Below the pieces are notes generated by a model. That model was not told the origin of the DNA. It saw only the letters and a list, made by a program, of their open reading frames with translations, and did no database searches. A stretch of 64,000 bases of DNA, from assembly GCA_964423505.1 (NCBI GenBank), contig CAYREX010000002.1, forward strand, positions 62,001 through 126,000, given 5' to 3'. This document shows positions 17,810-27,156 of this stretch, piece by piece (positions within the stretch are counted from its first letter, which is position 1; each line of letters opens with the position of its first letter). Both the position numbers and the translations under genes were made by a program. This DNA is from CAYREX01 sp964423505 (GTDB lineage Bacteria > Fermentibacterota > Fermentibacteria > Fermentibacterales > JCC-6).

Positions 17810-18936
17810 CCCGAGTCGCCCCCTCTGCTGCTGTCCCAGGTCTCCACCGGCCTGCCCAGGGCTGTCTTGGCGATTCCCGTCAGCGAGGCCGCGTTCATCA
17901 GCCAGAACACATACGGGAAAGAGAGCGGAGACGGTAGCCTCCCGCCGGATGCCAGTCCGGCCAGCGCCAGGGCATGGAAGGCGCACAGCGCCGCCAGGAT
18001 CGCTCCATAGGGGGGGGTCGCCGCCAGGAGGCAGGCCGTTGCGGTGGAGAGGACCAGGAAGAGGCCGGTCAGCCAGCGGAGGAGCTTGTGGAAGAGGAGC
18101 TGCAGGAAGAGGCCGACCCTTCCCGAAGCCATCGCCCTGCCCATGAGCATCACGCAGCTGACGCTCATCCAGCTGGATATCCTGACCAGCCTGCGGAACT
18201 GCCTCCTGTCGTCTGGGGAGGGCTCCTCCGCCACCGCCCTCTCCTCGAAGAGGCACCGGTAGCCCCGGACACGGGCCATGGCAGCCAGCTCGAAGTCGTC
18301 GGCCCTGCGGGGGGAGAGAGGCTCGTAGGCCTCGCGCCTGAGGGCGAAGATCGCCCCGGTGGCGCCGAGGACCGCCCCCAGACGGGAGCAGAGACTCTTC
18401 AGCGCCTTCTCGTACCGCCAGTAGATGCTCTCGCTTGTCGGAGAGTCCAGGCTGTTCACCCTGGCCCCGTCCACGCAGCCCACGCGGGGGTCGGCGAACG
18501 GAGCAACCAGCCGCCTGACGGCGTCGGGGGCGAACACGGTGTCCGCGTCGGTCATGACCAGGACCTCGCCGGCCGACATCTCCTCGAGCCTGCCGATGAT
18601 GCCCGGCTTTCCCAGCCTCTGTCCGCTCCTGTACAGCCTCACGCCCCTGTCGGCGAAGCCGGAGACAATCTCGTCTGTCCGGTCGGTGGAGCTGTCCGAC
18701 CCGACCAGCACCTCCAGCTCTCCCGGATAATCCTGGTCGAGCAGGTTCAGTATCCTGTCGCCTATGTGCTCCTCCTCGTTCCTGGCCGCCAGCAGGACGC
18801 CGACCGCCGGCCACTCGACCGGCTCCGGCAGGCTGCGCCTGCGGGTCAGGACGGAGGCCAGCAGCAGGACCAGCGGGTACAGCAGCCAGGAGGAGGCCGA
18901 GAGACCGAGGAAGGTCCAGAAGAGCGCCTCCGCCAT
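17806..18936 (-). CDS. membrane glycosyltransferase family 2
   Basis: This 376-residue protein has an N-terminal membrane helix, then a GT-A domain that starts VGVLLAARNEEEHIGDRI. It has GSDSSTDRTDEIV, the metal-binding MTDADTVFAPDAV (DxD) near residue 130-145, and an ED/QxxRW-like region (LVRISSWM). Three or four C-terminal hydrophobic helices follow. This is the layout of processive or membrane GT2 enzymes of the hyaluronan-synthase/cellulose-synthase-like group. It lies between the radical SAM gene (4 bases away) and the glycosylphosphotransferase (overlap). Donor and acceptor are unknown. Confidence 0.92.
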   Translation of the reverse strand: MAEALFWTFLGLSASSWLLYPLVLLLASVLTRRRSLPEPVEWPAVGVLLAARNEEEHIGDRILNLLDQDYPGELEVLVGSDSSTDRTDEIVSGFADRGVRLYRSGQRLGKPGIIGRLEEMSAGEVLVMTDADTVFAPDAVRRLVAPFADPRVGCVDGARVNSLDSPTSESIYWRYEKALKSLCSRLGAVLGATGAIFALRREAYEPLSPRRADDFELAAMARVRGYRCLFEERAVAEEPSPDDRRQFRRLVRISSWMSVSCVMLMGRAMASGRVGLFLQLLFHKLLRWLTGLFLVLSTATACLLAATPPYGAILAALCAFHALALAGLASGGRLPSPLSFPYVFWLMNAASLTGIAKTALGRPVETWDSSRGGDSG

Positions 18937-18940
18937 GACG

Positions 18941-20395
18941 TCAGCGCCTCCTTACGAACAGGTGCCGCCTGAAGGTGCCGAAGGCCTTGAGGGTTCGTCT
19001 GCCCTCGGTCAGGGGGTGCCTCAGGGTCTGGAGCGCCTTGTAGAGGAGGTAGGAGGGCCTGAGGTAGAACCGCCTCCTGGCCTCGTCGCACCACGAGACC
19101 AGCCGGTCGGCCGGGAGGCCGGGCAGGTCGACCACGCAGTTGTGAAGACCATCCGGGGTGACCCATCGGTCGAAGCTGCGCGTCCGCAGCATGCCCTCGG
19201 CGGCGTACTCGTCGTAGAGCCTGGTTCCCGGGTAGGCCATGATGGGGAAGAACTGGGCGGTGTCCGGCGCCAGGTCCACGGCCATGCGGAAGGTCTGCTC
19301 CAGCGTCCGTTCCGTCTCCCCCGGGTTGCCGGCCATGAAGCAGCCGTGGACCAGCAGCCCGGCCCTCCTCGCCCTGGAGGCGAACTCCCTGTTCTGCTCG
19401 ACCGTCGTCCCCTTGGAGACGCCGTCGAGTATCTCCTGGGCGCCGCTCTCGTAGCCGACGATTATCAGCCTGCACCCGGCCGCCCTCATCTTCCTCATGG
19501 CCTCCAGGGAGAGGTTGGCCCGCACGTTGGCGGTCCATGGAAGGCGGTTGCCCGCGCGCAGAAGAGCCTCGGAGACCTCCTCCACCCTCGAGCTGTCTAT
19601 CGAGAAGGTATCGTCCTCGATGACCACCTCCCTGACCTGAGGGAAGCGCTCGGCGAAGAGGGCCATCTCCTCGGCCACGTGCCCCGGGGACCTGACGCGG
19701 TACCTTCCCCTGTGCATGACCTGCGGCCAGACGCAGAAGGAGCACCTGTACGGGCACCCCCTGCTGGTGATGGTCATCACGCTCGGATACCTGGCCGCTG
19801 CGAAGAAGTAGTCCTCGGGCCGCAGGTGCCGGCCGTAGACGTCGGCCAGGAATGGGAGAGAGTCCAGGTCCGATATCATCTCCCGCTCGCCGGTGGCCAC
19901 CGTCCCGCCATCCCGGGAGAGGACGAGCCCCGGCACGTCCGCCGGGTCCGTCTCCCCCTCCAGGGCCGCGGCCAGCTCCGTCACCGTGATGTCGTACTCC
20001 CCTGCCGCGACGGCGTCCAGGGAGGGGGCGAGCGCCAGGCAGTGATCGGGCAGGGCGCTGGCATGGGTGCCCACCAGCACGACGAAAGCCTCCGGGAGGG
20101 CGGCCTTCGCCATGGAGGCAAGACGCAGGTCGGAGTATATGGACGGCGTCGAGGTGTCCATGACCACCAACCCCGGAGAGATATCCACCAGCCCTGCCAT
20201 GAGCTCGCCCTCCCCGATGCCGGCAGCCGGGCAGTCCAGAAGCCTGACCTCGTGGCCGGCCTCCTCCAGCGAGCCGGTGGCATGCGCCAGCCAGAAGGGC
20301 CAGTAGAGGGTACCGCTCTTGTTAATCGCGGGGGAGCGGGAGGTCCTGGAGAACCGGCCGTCCATGAAGGGCGGGTTCACGACGCAGACCCTCAT
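18941..20395 (-). CDS. B12-binding radical SAM protein
   Basis: This 484-residue protein has a cobalamin-binding-like Rossmann domain (about 1-150; MRVCVVNPPF, LVVMDTSTPS, LVGTHASALP) joined to a radical SAM domain. The [4Fe-4S] motif SRGCPYRCSFC (CxxxCxxC) lies near residue 220. The C-terminal half includes GNPGETERTLEQT and PIMAYPGTRLYDEY, typical of the COG1032 group. Such enzymes do methylations or rearrangements on unreactive carbons. Its place among glycosyltransferases suggests that it modifies a sugar or carrier lipid, but nothing in the sequence names the substrate. ATG 20395 overlaps the previous stop (ATGA); the longer open frame upstream is a shadow. Confidence 0.92.
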   Translation of the reverse strand: MRVCVVNPPFMDGRFSRTSRSPAINKSGTLYWPFWLAHATGSLEEAGHEVRLLDCPAAGIGEGELMAGLVDISPGLVVMDTSTPSIYSDLRLASMAKAALPEAFVVLVGTHASALPDHCLALAPSLDAVAAGEYDITVTELAAALEGETDPADVPGLVLSRDGGTVATGEREMISDLDSLPFLADVYGRHLRPEDYFFAAARYPSVMTITSRGCPYRCSFCVWPQVMHRGRYRVRSPGHVAEEMALFAERFPQVREVVIEDDTFSIDSSRVEEVSEALLRAGNRLPWTANVRANLSLEAMRKMRAAGCRLIIVGYESGAQEILDGVSKGTTVEQNREFASRARRAGLLVHGCFMAGNPGETERTLEQTFRMAVDLAPDTAQFFPIMAYPGTRLYDEYAAEGMLRTRSFDRWVTPDGLHNCVVDLPGLPADRLVSWCDEARRRFYLRPSYLLYKALQTLRHPLTEGRRTLKAFGTFRRHLFVRRR

Positions 20396-21486
20396 CGCAT
20401 CGCTCCCTCCACGCCCTCGGCGAACGCCTCCGCCGCCCTCTCCCAGGTGAGCTCGGACGCCCTCCGCCTTCCCCGGACGGAGAGGTCGCGCCTCAGTTCC
20501 GGGTCCGACAGCAGCTCCGCTGCGCCGCGCATGATGTCGGTGACCGACGTCGGGTCCACGAGTACTCCCGCTCCCTCCACGAGCTCCTCCAGCGCGGTGC
20601 CGGATGAGACGAGAACCGGCGCCCCGCCCGCCATCGCCTCCAGCGCCGGAAGGCCGAAGCCCTCCTGCAGAGAGGGCATGAGCAGCGCCGCGCACGAGCG
20701 GTAGAGCTCCCTGAGCTCCTCCTCGTTGATGCCGGAGACCACGTTGATGGAGTCGGCCGCCGGGCTCTCCCGTACCTCCCGCATCAGGGAGGGCAGCGCC
20801 CTGTCCCGCCTTACCACCATGAGCAGCTCCGGGATGTCGCCGCCGGTCAGGGCGTGCAGCCTGCCGTAGGCCACCACTAGCCTGGTCAGGTTCTTGTAGG
20901 CCCTGGCGTTGCCGACGTAGAGCAGGAACCCCTCCTCCCTCTCCCCCCCCTCGCGCTCCGGGTCGAAGAGCTCCTGGCCCTCCCCGGTGACGAAGGCCAG
21001 GCGGCCGGTGCCCGGGAAGGTCTCCTCCAGCTCGCGCAGCGTCGCCCGGGAGGGGACGGCTATCCCGCTGGCGTGGGCCAGCGACCTGCCTATCCTCCTC
21101 CTGAAGTAGAACCTCGAGGGGAGGTTCCGGACCGGGTTCGGACCGAAGTAGCCCGGGAGGTTGAGCACCATCAGGTCGTGGACCGTGTAGATGGAGGGGA
21201 CGTCCGGGCACGGCCCGGCCATGGAGAAGCTGGCGTAAGCGTCGGCGCCGGTATCCGAGACCAGGCCCGCGACGGCGCGGTCCTCCCCGGGCCTGAACCT
21301 CGGCGCGTCGCAGAGCAGCACCTCCACGCCGGTGTCCCGGAGGTGCCGCTCCCCTCCGGCGCCGACCGCAACGGAGAGCCTCCAGCCGGGACGGACATCC
21401 CGGAGACGCGACGTTATCCCCAGCGAGTAGCGGCCGATGCCGTCGACCTGCGCCTGGAGAGCCCTGGCGTCTAGGAGAAGGTGCAT
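20392..21486 (-). CDS. glycosyltransferase family 4/GT1-type
   Basis: This 364-residue GT-B fold glycosyltransferase starts with MHLLLDARALQAQVDGIGRYS, the typical GT4 start with the acceptor-domain GIGRY motif. The donor-binding C-terminal half has LLYVGNARAYKNLTRLV and LMPSLQEGFGLPALEAMAGG, the E-x7-E block (here EGFGLPALE). It is the second gene of the minus-strand run 22758-14876, 69 bases after the first and overlapping the radical SAM gene by 4 bases. Specific sugars cannot be assigned. Confidence 0.93.
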   Translation of the reverse strand: MHLLLDARALQAQVDGIGRYSLGITSRLRDVRPGWRLSVAVGAGGERHLRDTGVEVLLCDAPRFRPGEDRAVAGLVSDTGADAYASFSMAGPCPDVPSIYTVHDLMVLNLPGYFGPNPVRNLPSRFYFRRRIGRSLAHASGIAVPSRATLRELEETFPGTGRLAFVTGEGQELFDPEREGGEREEGFLLYVGNARAYKNLTRLVVAYGRLHALTGGDIPELLMVVRRDRALPSLMREVRESPAADSINVVSGINEEELRELYRSCAALLMPSLQEGFGLPALEAMAGGAPVLVSSGTALEELVEGAGVLVDPTSVTDIMRGAAELLSDPELRRDLSVRGRRRASELTWERAAEAFAEGVEGAMR

Positions 21487-21555
21487 AGGCCACTCCCGGT
21501 AAGTTCGTATCTCGGGGCGAGCAGGGCGGAAGATACGGCCTCGAACGGGGTCAAG

Positions 21556-22758
21556 TCAGCGTCCGCCCTCCCGGGCCATGGACATCAGTATGTCTCCCAG
21601 CCGTCCGGCGGCCCCGTCCAGGGTCCTCTCCACGGTCACGGTCTCCACGCCGCCGGCGAGCATACGATGCCTGAGGCCGGGGTCGGACATCACGCGGGAG
21701 AGGGCCTCCGCCATATCCTCCGGCCTGCGGGCGACCAACAGCCCGTTCCTGCCGTCCACGACGCTCTCGGTGAAGCCGCCCTCGCGGACCGCTATGACGG
21801 GCGTACCGCAGGCCATTCCCTCCAGCGGGACCAGCCCGTACGGCTCGCGGTGCTGGCAGCAGAGCACGGCCCGGGCTCCCCTGTACAGCTCCCTCACCCG
21901 ACCGTCCGGAGCGCCCCGGAGCACCTCCAGCCGGACCCCCCTTCTCCCGGCCTCCTCCTCCAGCCGCTCTCGGTATCCGGGTAGCTCCCTGTCGCCGACC
22001 ACCACCAGACCGGGACGCTCCTCCTCCGGGAGCAGGCCCAGGGTCTCCACCGCCATGCCGTGTCCCTTGAAGGGCCAGAGGGCCCCGACGCTGAGGACGT
22101 ATGGCCGGGAGGGTGGCGATGGCCCCGGACGGAAGAAGGAGAGGTCCACCCCCGGGCTGACCACCTCGGCGCTCCTGCCGTAGATGGTCCCGACCAGGCG
22201 GGCCATCCATCCGGAGAGGGTCAGCACCCGCCCGGCCGCCTCCACCGATTCGCGGTCCATCCGCGCCTCGGCCCTCCGCAGGGGCGAGAGGAGCAGCCTG
22301 GCCAGGGGGCTGCGGGCCCTGAGCACTACGTCCGGCTCGTATATGTGCCTCGGGTACTCGTAGCAGAAGTACGCCGCCGGTACCTCCAGGTACCGGAGGA
22401 GTGGAGGGGCGGCCACCAGCATGGAGCCGTGGACCAGGACCACGTCCGACTCCCGCTCCAGGACGCCTGCCATTCTCGAGCAGAGCCTCTCCAGCGCCCT
22501 CAGCCTGGCGGGGGCGGTCAGCGGGGCGGCCAGCCTTCGGAGACCGGAGAGCCTCCTGCCTGCGCGGAAGGGCCATTCGCGGACGTCCAGCCCGCTCTCC
22601 CCGAGAGACGCGGCCCCCTCCGGGCAGTGCACCCTAACCTCGAACCTCCCGGACAGGCGGGAGAGCAGCTGTCCCGCTACCCTGACACCGCCGCCGGAGG
22701 GCAGGTGGTGGAACACGCCGAGCCTAGGCACGTTCGCCGCCGGGCGCGCTTCGTCCAT
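21556..22758 (-). CDS. glycosyltransferase family 4
   Basis: This 400-residue GT-B glycosyltransferase has the N-terminal acceptor domain start LGVFHHLPSGGGVRVAGQLL and the C-terminal donor-binding part. That part has YVLSVGALWPFKGHGMAVETL and EPYGLVPLEGMACGTPVIAV, the nucleotide-sugar-binding E-x7-E block (EPYGLVPLE). It is the first gene of the minus-strand polysaccharide operon. An AT-rich 100-base divergent promoter region separates it from the plus-strand glycosyltransferase at 22859. Confidence 0.93.
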   Translation of the reverse strand: MDEARPAANVPRLGVFHHLPSGGGVRVAGQLLSRLSGRFEVRVHCPEGAASLGESGLDVREWPFRAGRRLSGLRRLAAPLTAPARLRALERLCSRMAGVLERESDVVLVHGSMLVAAPPLLRYLEVPAAYFCYEYPRHIYEPDVVLRARSPLARLLLSPLRRAEARMDRESVEAAGRVLTLSGWMARLVGTIYGRSAEVVSPGVDLSFFRPGPSPPSRPYVLSVGALWPFKGHGMAVETLGLLPEEERPGLVVVGDRELPGYRERLEEEAGRRGVRLEVLRGAPDGRVRELYRGARAVLCCQHREPYGLVPLEGMACGTPVIAVREGGFTESVVDGRNGLLVARRPEDMAEALSRVMSDPGLRHRMLAGGVETVTVERTLDGAAGRLGDILMSMAREGGR

Positions 22759-22858
22759 CTCCCTCCGTCCAGGCTCTGCTCGTGCGGAAAGGTCGATTGC
22801 TTATATTGTCCGCTGGAAACTAATACCGCGAGGTCCATCTCTCAAGTTGGGGAGCCAC
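22759..22858. promoter_or_regulatory. divergent promoter region between two glycosyltransferase operons
   Basis: These 100 bases, clearly AT-richer in the middle, separate divergent operons. On the minus strand TATAAG resembles a -10 box; on the plus strand TTGCTT (22797-22802) and TAATAC (22821-22826) are 18 bases apart. None of these is a strong match, so only the location, not the exact promoter, is supported. Confidence 0.4.
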
Positions 22859-23767
22859 TTGAAAATAGCCTCGGTCGTAGTCAACTACGGTCAATGGGAG
22901 CTGACAGCGAGGTGCCTGGAGTCGCTGCGCGCCTCCAGGGGGGTCGACGTGGTCACGGTGCTCGTCGACAACGCCTCCCCCGGCGGGATTCCGGGCTGGG
23001 CGGGGGATCCCGTGCCCGGTCACGTCTTCCTCCCCCTCGGCGACAACCTGGGTTTCGCCGGCGGATGCAACGCCGGGTTCGAGGAGTCCAGGAGACTGGG
23101 GGCGGAGCTGACCTTCTTCCTCAACAACGACGCGGTGGTGGAGCCGGATACCCTGCGGGAGCTGGCCCTCTTCATGTCGGAGACGACCGACGCCGGCGTG
23201 GTCACCCCGGCGGTCTTCTTCGACGGCGAGAGGGACCTCGTCTGGAGCGCCGGCGGCCTTCTGAACAGGTGGGGGGCGAATCTCAGGCAGAAGGTTTTCC
23301 CGACAAGAAGCGACCTGCCGGATGGGCCGGTGGAGACCGACTTCGCCTCCGGATGCGCCATGATGGTCAGGAGCGGCCTCTTCGGGCGGCTCGGCGGCTT
23401 CAGGGAGGACTACTTCATGTACTACGAGGACGCCGAGCTCTGCCTCAGGGTGCAGGGGGAGGGCTACCGCGTCTACCTCCTGCCGACCGCCTCGGCCTAT
23501 CACCGCGTCGGCTCGAGCGCCGGAGGCGAGATATCTCCGCTCTCGGTCTACTACTCCTTCCGCAACCGCTTCTTCTACTCGCGGGAGGCGCTGTCCCTCC
23601 CGATGCGCGCCTGGTTCCTGCTCTACTACGCAGGGACCCTCCTCAAGAGGATAGCCCTCTACCTGCTCAAGATGCGCAGGCCGGAGCTGGTCCCGGCGAT
23701 AGTCCGGGCGGCCGCCCACGCCCTGACCGGCCGGTCGGGCCGAAGGCACCCGGAGGCCCGGCGATGA
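22859..23767 (+). CDS. glycosyltransferase family 2 (rhamnosyltransferase-like)
   Basis: This 302-residue GT-A enzyme begins KIASVVVNYGQWELTARCLE. It has TVLVDNASPGG, LPLGDNLGFAGGCNAGF and the DxD-type FFLNNDAVVEPDTL. A late acidic block FREDYFMYYEDAELCLRVQ is typical of the GT2 group of O-antigen rhamnosyltransferases. The start is TTG at 22859, preceded by GGGGAG; no ATG or GTG fits the conserved N-terminus. The final 60 residues contain a hydrophobic stretch. It heads a plus-strand run of three glycosyltransferases. Confidence 0.92.
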   Translation: MKIASVVVNYGQWELTARCLESLRASRGVDVVTVLVDNASPGGIPGWAGDPVPGHVFLPLGDNLGFAGGCNAGFEESRRLGAELTFFLNNDAVVEPDTLRELALFMSETTDAGVVTPAVFFDGERDLVWSAGGLLNRWGANLRQKVFPTRSDLPDGPVETDFASGCAMMVRSGLFGRLGGFREDYFMYYEDAELCLRVQGEGYRVYLLPTASAYHRVGSSAGGEISPLSVYYSFRNRFFYSREALSLPMRAWFLLYYAGTLLKRIALYLLKMRRPELVPAIVRAAAHALTGRSGRRHPEARR

Positions 23768-24804
23768 GGATACTGGTCGCCTCCGTCGACGCCATCCCCG
23801 GCTACTCCGGCGGCTGGGCCACCCCGCTGGACCTGCTCCAGGGTGAGCACGAGATGGCCTACGCGGTCAAGCGGGGCAGACCCGGCTCCTACGAGCTGGA
23901 GGGGGTGAGGGTCCGGTCGGTGCCCCGGCCGCTGAGGCTCCTTCGGGACTGGCCCACCCTGAACCGGCTTCGGCTGGCCCTGGCCTCACCGCCCTTCAGG
24001 CGCACCATAGCCAGGGCATTCCGGGAGCACCGGGCCGACTTCGTCCTCTGCCTCAACGTCAGCTCCGCGAGGGAGTGCGTCCGGCTGGGCCTTCCCTACG
24101 CGCTCCGCTTCCACGGGGCGCCCTCTCCCACCGCGCCCGGGGAGCTCCGTGAGCTCATCGAAGGCGCCGCCTTCGCCACCAGGGGCCCCAGCGTGGAGAT
24201 ACCCGGCGAGGAGGCGGTAGTACCCATAAGCCACTGCGTGGACCTGGAGAGGTTCGAGTACGCCGAGCACCCCCGGGCGGAGAGGGTCCTCATGCTGTCC
24301 ACGCTGAACCCCATGCGCAGGCCGGAGCTCTTCATCCGGGGCGTCGCGATGTCGGGGCTTAGGGGGACGGTTGTGGGGGACGGCATCCTGAGGCGGGAGG
24401 TCGAGCGGATGTGCAGGGAGACCGGAGGCAGAGTCGAGTACCACGAGCCGGTCCCCAGGCTTGCCCTCCCGGGTCTGCTCCGCCGGTTCCAGATAGGCGT
24501 CGCATGCTTCCGGAAGGTCCCGCTCATCTACCAGATGAGGGTCAACGAGTACATGGCCTCCGGGCTCTACCCGCTGGTCATGCCCTGGACCCACCTGGCC
24601 CGGGAGGCGCCGGAGCTCACACGGACCTTCGAGACCCCGGAGGAGCTGGCCGAGCTGCTGGACGCGCTCGCCTCGGACTGGGGCTCGACGCTGGAATCCA
24701 GGAGGAGGGGGAGGCGGTTCGTCCTGGAGCGGTACGACATAGAGCGCCCCAGGGAGAAGATGCGCAGCATCCTCGTGGACGCCTTCGGCAGCGGGGCGGT
24801 CTGA
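23764..24804 (+). CDS. putative glycosyltransferase (GT4-like)
   Basis: This 346-residue protein starts MRILVASVDAIPGYSGGWATP and has the domain order of a GT-B enzyme. The C-terminal half has VLMLSTLNPMRRPELFIRGV and FQIGVACFRKVPLIYQMRVNEYMASGLYPLVMP, where a donor-binding acidic residue (NEYMASG) takes the place of the usual E-x7-E. It overlaps the previous stop by 4 bases (ATGA). Similarity to named families is weak, and the glycosyltransferase call also leans on its neighbours. Confidence 0.78.
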   Translation: MRILVASVDAIPGYSGGWATPLDLLQGEHEMAYAVKRGRPGSYELEGVRVRSVPRPLRLLRDWPTLNRLRLALASPPFRRTIARAFREHRADFVLCLNVSSARECVRLGLPYALRFHGAPSPTAPGELRELIEGAAFATRGPSVEIPGEEAVVPISHCVDLERFEYAEHPRAERVLMLSTLNPMRRPELFIRGVAMSGLRGTVVGDGILRREVERMCRETGGRVEYHEPVPRLALPGLLRRFQIGVACFRKVPLIYQMRVNEYMASGLYPLVMPWTHLAREAPELTRTFETPEELAELLDALASDWGSTLESRRRGRRFVLERYDIERPREKMRSILVDAFGSGAV

Positions 24805-24806
24805 CG

Positions 24807-26066
24807 GTGTCCGGGCTGCTCCTTGTTGGTCACTCCGAGGCCAGGCTCGCCCCGGAGATGGGCGGCGGCGCCGCCGTGATGCGGACCCTCAGGTTCCGCG
24901 GCGCGCTGGAGGATGCGGGGCACCGGGTGGACGCTCTCGCGCCGCCTCCCGGACCGCGCGGTGCCCTCGAGGTCCGGGAGCGTCTCGCGGGCGGCGGCTA
25001 CGACGCCGTGGTCGCCGTGAGCATGGTTCCGGCCCTTGCGGCTGTCGGCTCCGGGACCGGGCTCCCGCTCTGGATAGACGTCAACGGGGCGCATATCGCC
25101 GAGATGCAGCTGAAGTCGGCTCTCACCCCGACCCGGGAGATACTAGCCCGGACCATAGAGGCGCAGTCCAGGCTGCTCATGCGCGGCGACCGCTTCTCCG
25201 CGGTCTCGGGACCCCAGCGGCACGCCCTGGAGGGGCAGCTTCTCCTGCTCGGCCGCCTGGACGGCTCCGGCACGGGCGAGGAGATGGTCAGCGTCATCGG
25301 GCACTGCGCCACAGCGGTCCCGCCGGAGCGGAGGGGAGACGATGGTGGAGGCCTCGTCGTGCTCTCCTCCGGCTCGTTCAACCTCTGGTTCGACGGAGAG
25401 ACGCTCTTCGGGGCGATGGAGCTCCTGATGGAGCGCCATCCGGATGCCCGGTTCGTCTCGGTGGGCGGTGCCGTACCCCATTCCCCGGAGTCCTACGGCC
25501 GGTTCGCGGAGATGGTCTCCGGAAGCTCTCATGCGGACAGGATGGAGCTGCTCGGCTGGGTGGACGGCGACCGGCTGGAGCGCGCCTACGGCTCGGCCGA
25601 CGTCGCCGTCTACGCGGACCTCCCCTGCATCGAGACGGAGCTCGGCGCGAGGACCAGGGTGCTGGACTGGGTGTCCAGGGGCATACCGGTCGTCTGCACG
25701 GAGGGGGCGGAGGTCTCCCTGGACGTCCGCGAGCACGGCCTGGGCATCACCGTGCCCCAACGCTCGCCGGAGGAGCTGGCCGGCGCCCTCATGGAGCTGG
25801 CTGACGCCGGCGCCAGGGCAGCGGTGACGGAGGCGCAGAGGAGGTGGTGCGAGGGACCCGGTTCGCCCGGACGGATGTTCCGGCCGCTGCTGGACTGGGC
25901 AGAGGCCCCGCGGAGGTCGGTGTTCGACCCGGGCGGGGTGGGAAGGCCTCCGGTGGGCGGCCCCCGGAGCATCCGGTTCCTTGCATGGCTGACCGGAGAG
26001 CACCTCCGGAGGGTCGGGCTGCGCGGCCTGGCGGCAAGGGTGGCGAGGAAGCTCAGGGGGGGGTGA
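24807..26066 (+). CDS. putative glycosyltransferase (GT-B fold)
   Basis: This 419-residue protein starts at GTG 24807, three bases after the previous stop (SGLLLVGHSEARLAPEMGGG). An N-terminal Rossmann-like half contains DAVVAVSMVPALAAV and PLWIDVNGAHIAEM. The C-terminal half has LVVLSSGSFNLWFDGETLFGAMELL, ELLGWVDGDRLERAYGSADVA and RTRVLDWVSRGIPVVCTE, as in GT4-type donor domains. The last 14 bases overlap the convergent gene ending at 26053. It closes the plus-strand trio; the acceptor is unknown. Confidence 0.82.
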   Translation: MSGLLLVGHSEARLAPEMGGGAAVMRTLRFRGALEDAGHRVDALAPPPGPRGALEVRERLAGGGYDAVVAVSMVPALAAVGSGTGLPLWIDVNGAHIAEMQLKSALTPTREILARTIEAQSRLLMRGDRFSAVSGPQRHALEGQLLLLGRLDGSGTGEEMVSVIGHCATAVPPERRGDDGGGLVVLSSGSFNLWFDGETLFGAMELLMERHPDARFVSVGGAVPHSPESYGRFAEMVSGSSHADRMELLGWVDGDRLERAYGSADVAVYADLPCIETELGARTRVLDWVSRGIPVVCTEGAEVSLDVREHGLGITVPQRSPEELAGALMELADAGARAAVTEAQRRWCEGPGSPGRMFRPLLDWAEAPRRSVFDPGGVGRPPVGGPRSIRFLAWLTGEHLRRVGLRGLAARVARKLRGG

Positions 26067-27156
26067 GAGCCTCCCGGTAGACCTCCAGGGTCATCCGCAC
26101 CGTCCGCTCCCAGGTGAAGCCGGCGGCCCTCTCGATCCCCTTCGATGACAGGTCGGAGCGCAGAGCCGGATCGGTCGCCATCCGGAGTACGGCCGAGGCC
26201 AGCTCTTCCTCGGAGGAGGGATCGACCAGCAGCGCCGCGCCGCCGGCCACCTCCGGCATGGACGATACGTTCGAGGTTATCACCGGCGTGCCGCAGGCCA
26301 TCGACTCGAGAACCGGAAGGCCGAACCCCTCCAGCAGCGAGGGGTAGACCAGCATCTCCGCCGCCGACAGCAGCGCCGGCAGGTCCTCCCCGGGGATGAA
26401 GCCGGTAGCGAGAACGCGCTCGCTCCCCTCCATCCGGGAGACCAGCTCCCGGCATTTCCATCCCCTCCCGCCCGCTATCACCAGGGAGTGGGGGATGCGG
26501 CCGGTCAGGCCGTCGAAGGCCCGGAGCAGCCTCGGGAGGTTCTTCCTCGGCTCCAGCGTGCCCAGGAAGAGGCAGAACCGCTCCGGCAGGCCGTACCGCT
26601 CCCGGACCCTCTCCACCTCCCGCGCCGGCGCCGGCCTCATGAGGTCGTGCTCCACGCCGTTCGGCACCACCCTCACCTTGCCCGCCTGGGCGGGGAATAG
26701 CCTGGCTATCTCCGCTGCGGTGTAGTCGGAGACCGCGATGATCAGCCTGGCCCTGCGCACGTAGAGCGGCAGCAGCCTTCCGCCGAGGCCGGCCCTGCCG
26801 GTGTGGGTCTGCCGGTGGGTGTAGTTGGAGAGGTCGTGCACGGTTATCACGCCGGGGACCGGCATCCTCCCGAGCGGGAGGGGGTACACCGGGTCGTGGT
26901 AGAGGTCTATCCGGTCGCGACGCATGCGCGGCGGCAGGCCCAGGTGGAACCAGAGCTGCATCGCCGGGCTGGGCCTCGTCACACTGACGACCTCGGCGCA
27001 TTCCGGGAGGTCCACATCCTCCGGCAGGTCCCGGTTGGTGTAGAGGACCAGCTCGTGTCCGCCGGCCTCCGCTATCCCCCGGACCAGGTTGAGCACGTAG
27101 TTGGCTATGCCGGCCCTGAGCACCGAGAGCGGGGTGACCTTCATACCTATCCTCAT
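26053..27156 (-). CDS. glycosyltransferase family 4 (mannosyltransferase-like)
   Basis: This 367-residue GT-B enzyme begins MRIGMKVTPLSVLRAGIANYV. VITVHDLSNYTHRQTH and IIAVSDYTAAEIARLFP lie in the acceptor half. FCLFLGTLEPRKNLPRLLRAF and YPSLLEGFGLPVLESMACG (the E-x7-E block, EGFGLPVLE) lie in the donor half. The combination T-x-EPRKN and EGFG resembles bacterial GT4 mannosyl- and related transferases. ATG 27156 overlaps the murJ-like stop (ATGA). It is the last gene of the minus-strand operon that begins with the Gre-like gene at 32560. Confidence 0.95.
   Translation of the reverse strand: MRIGMKVTPLSVLRAGIANYVLNLVRGIAEAGGHELVLYTNRDLPEDVDLPECAEVVSVTRPSPAMQLWFHLGLPPRMRRDRIDLYHDPVYPLPLGRMPVPGVITVHDLSNYTHRQTHTGRAGLGGRLLPLYVRRARLIIAVSDYTAAEIARLFPAQAGKVRVVPNGVEHDLMRPAPAREVERVRERYGLPERFCLFLGTLEPRKNLPRLLRAFDGLTGRIPHSLVIAGGRGWKCRELVSRMEGSERVLATGFIPGEDLPALLSAAEMLVYPSLLEGFGLPVLESMACGTPVITSNVSSMPEVAGGAALLVDPSSEEELASAVLRMATDPALRSDLSSKGIERAAGFTWERTVRMTLEVYREALTPP

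Noticed and set aside
16409..18814. 801-codon frame as one fused protein
   Set aside because: Only the part from ATG 17809 is the glycosylphosphotransferase. The upstream part is the out-of-frame shadow of the GT2 gene.
18941..21493. 850-codon frame as a fusion of a glycosyltransferase and radical SAM protein
   Set aside because: The upstream half is a shadow of the GT4 gene at 20392-21486. ATG 20395 gives a complete B12-radical SAM protein with an ATGA overlap.
25610..27001. 463-codon minus-strand frame across a glycosyltransferase boundary
   Set aside because: It is a shadow of the GT4 gene at 26053-27156 and of the plus-strand gene 24807-26066.
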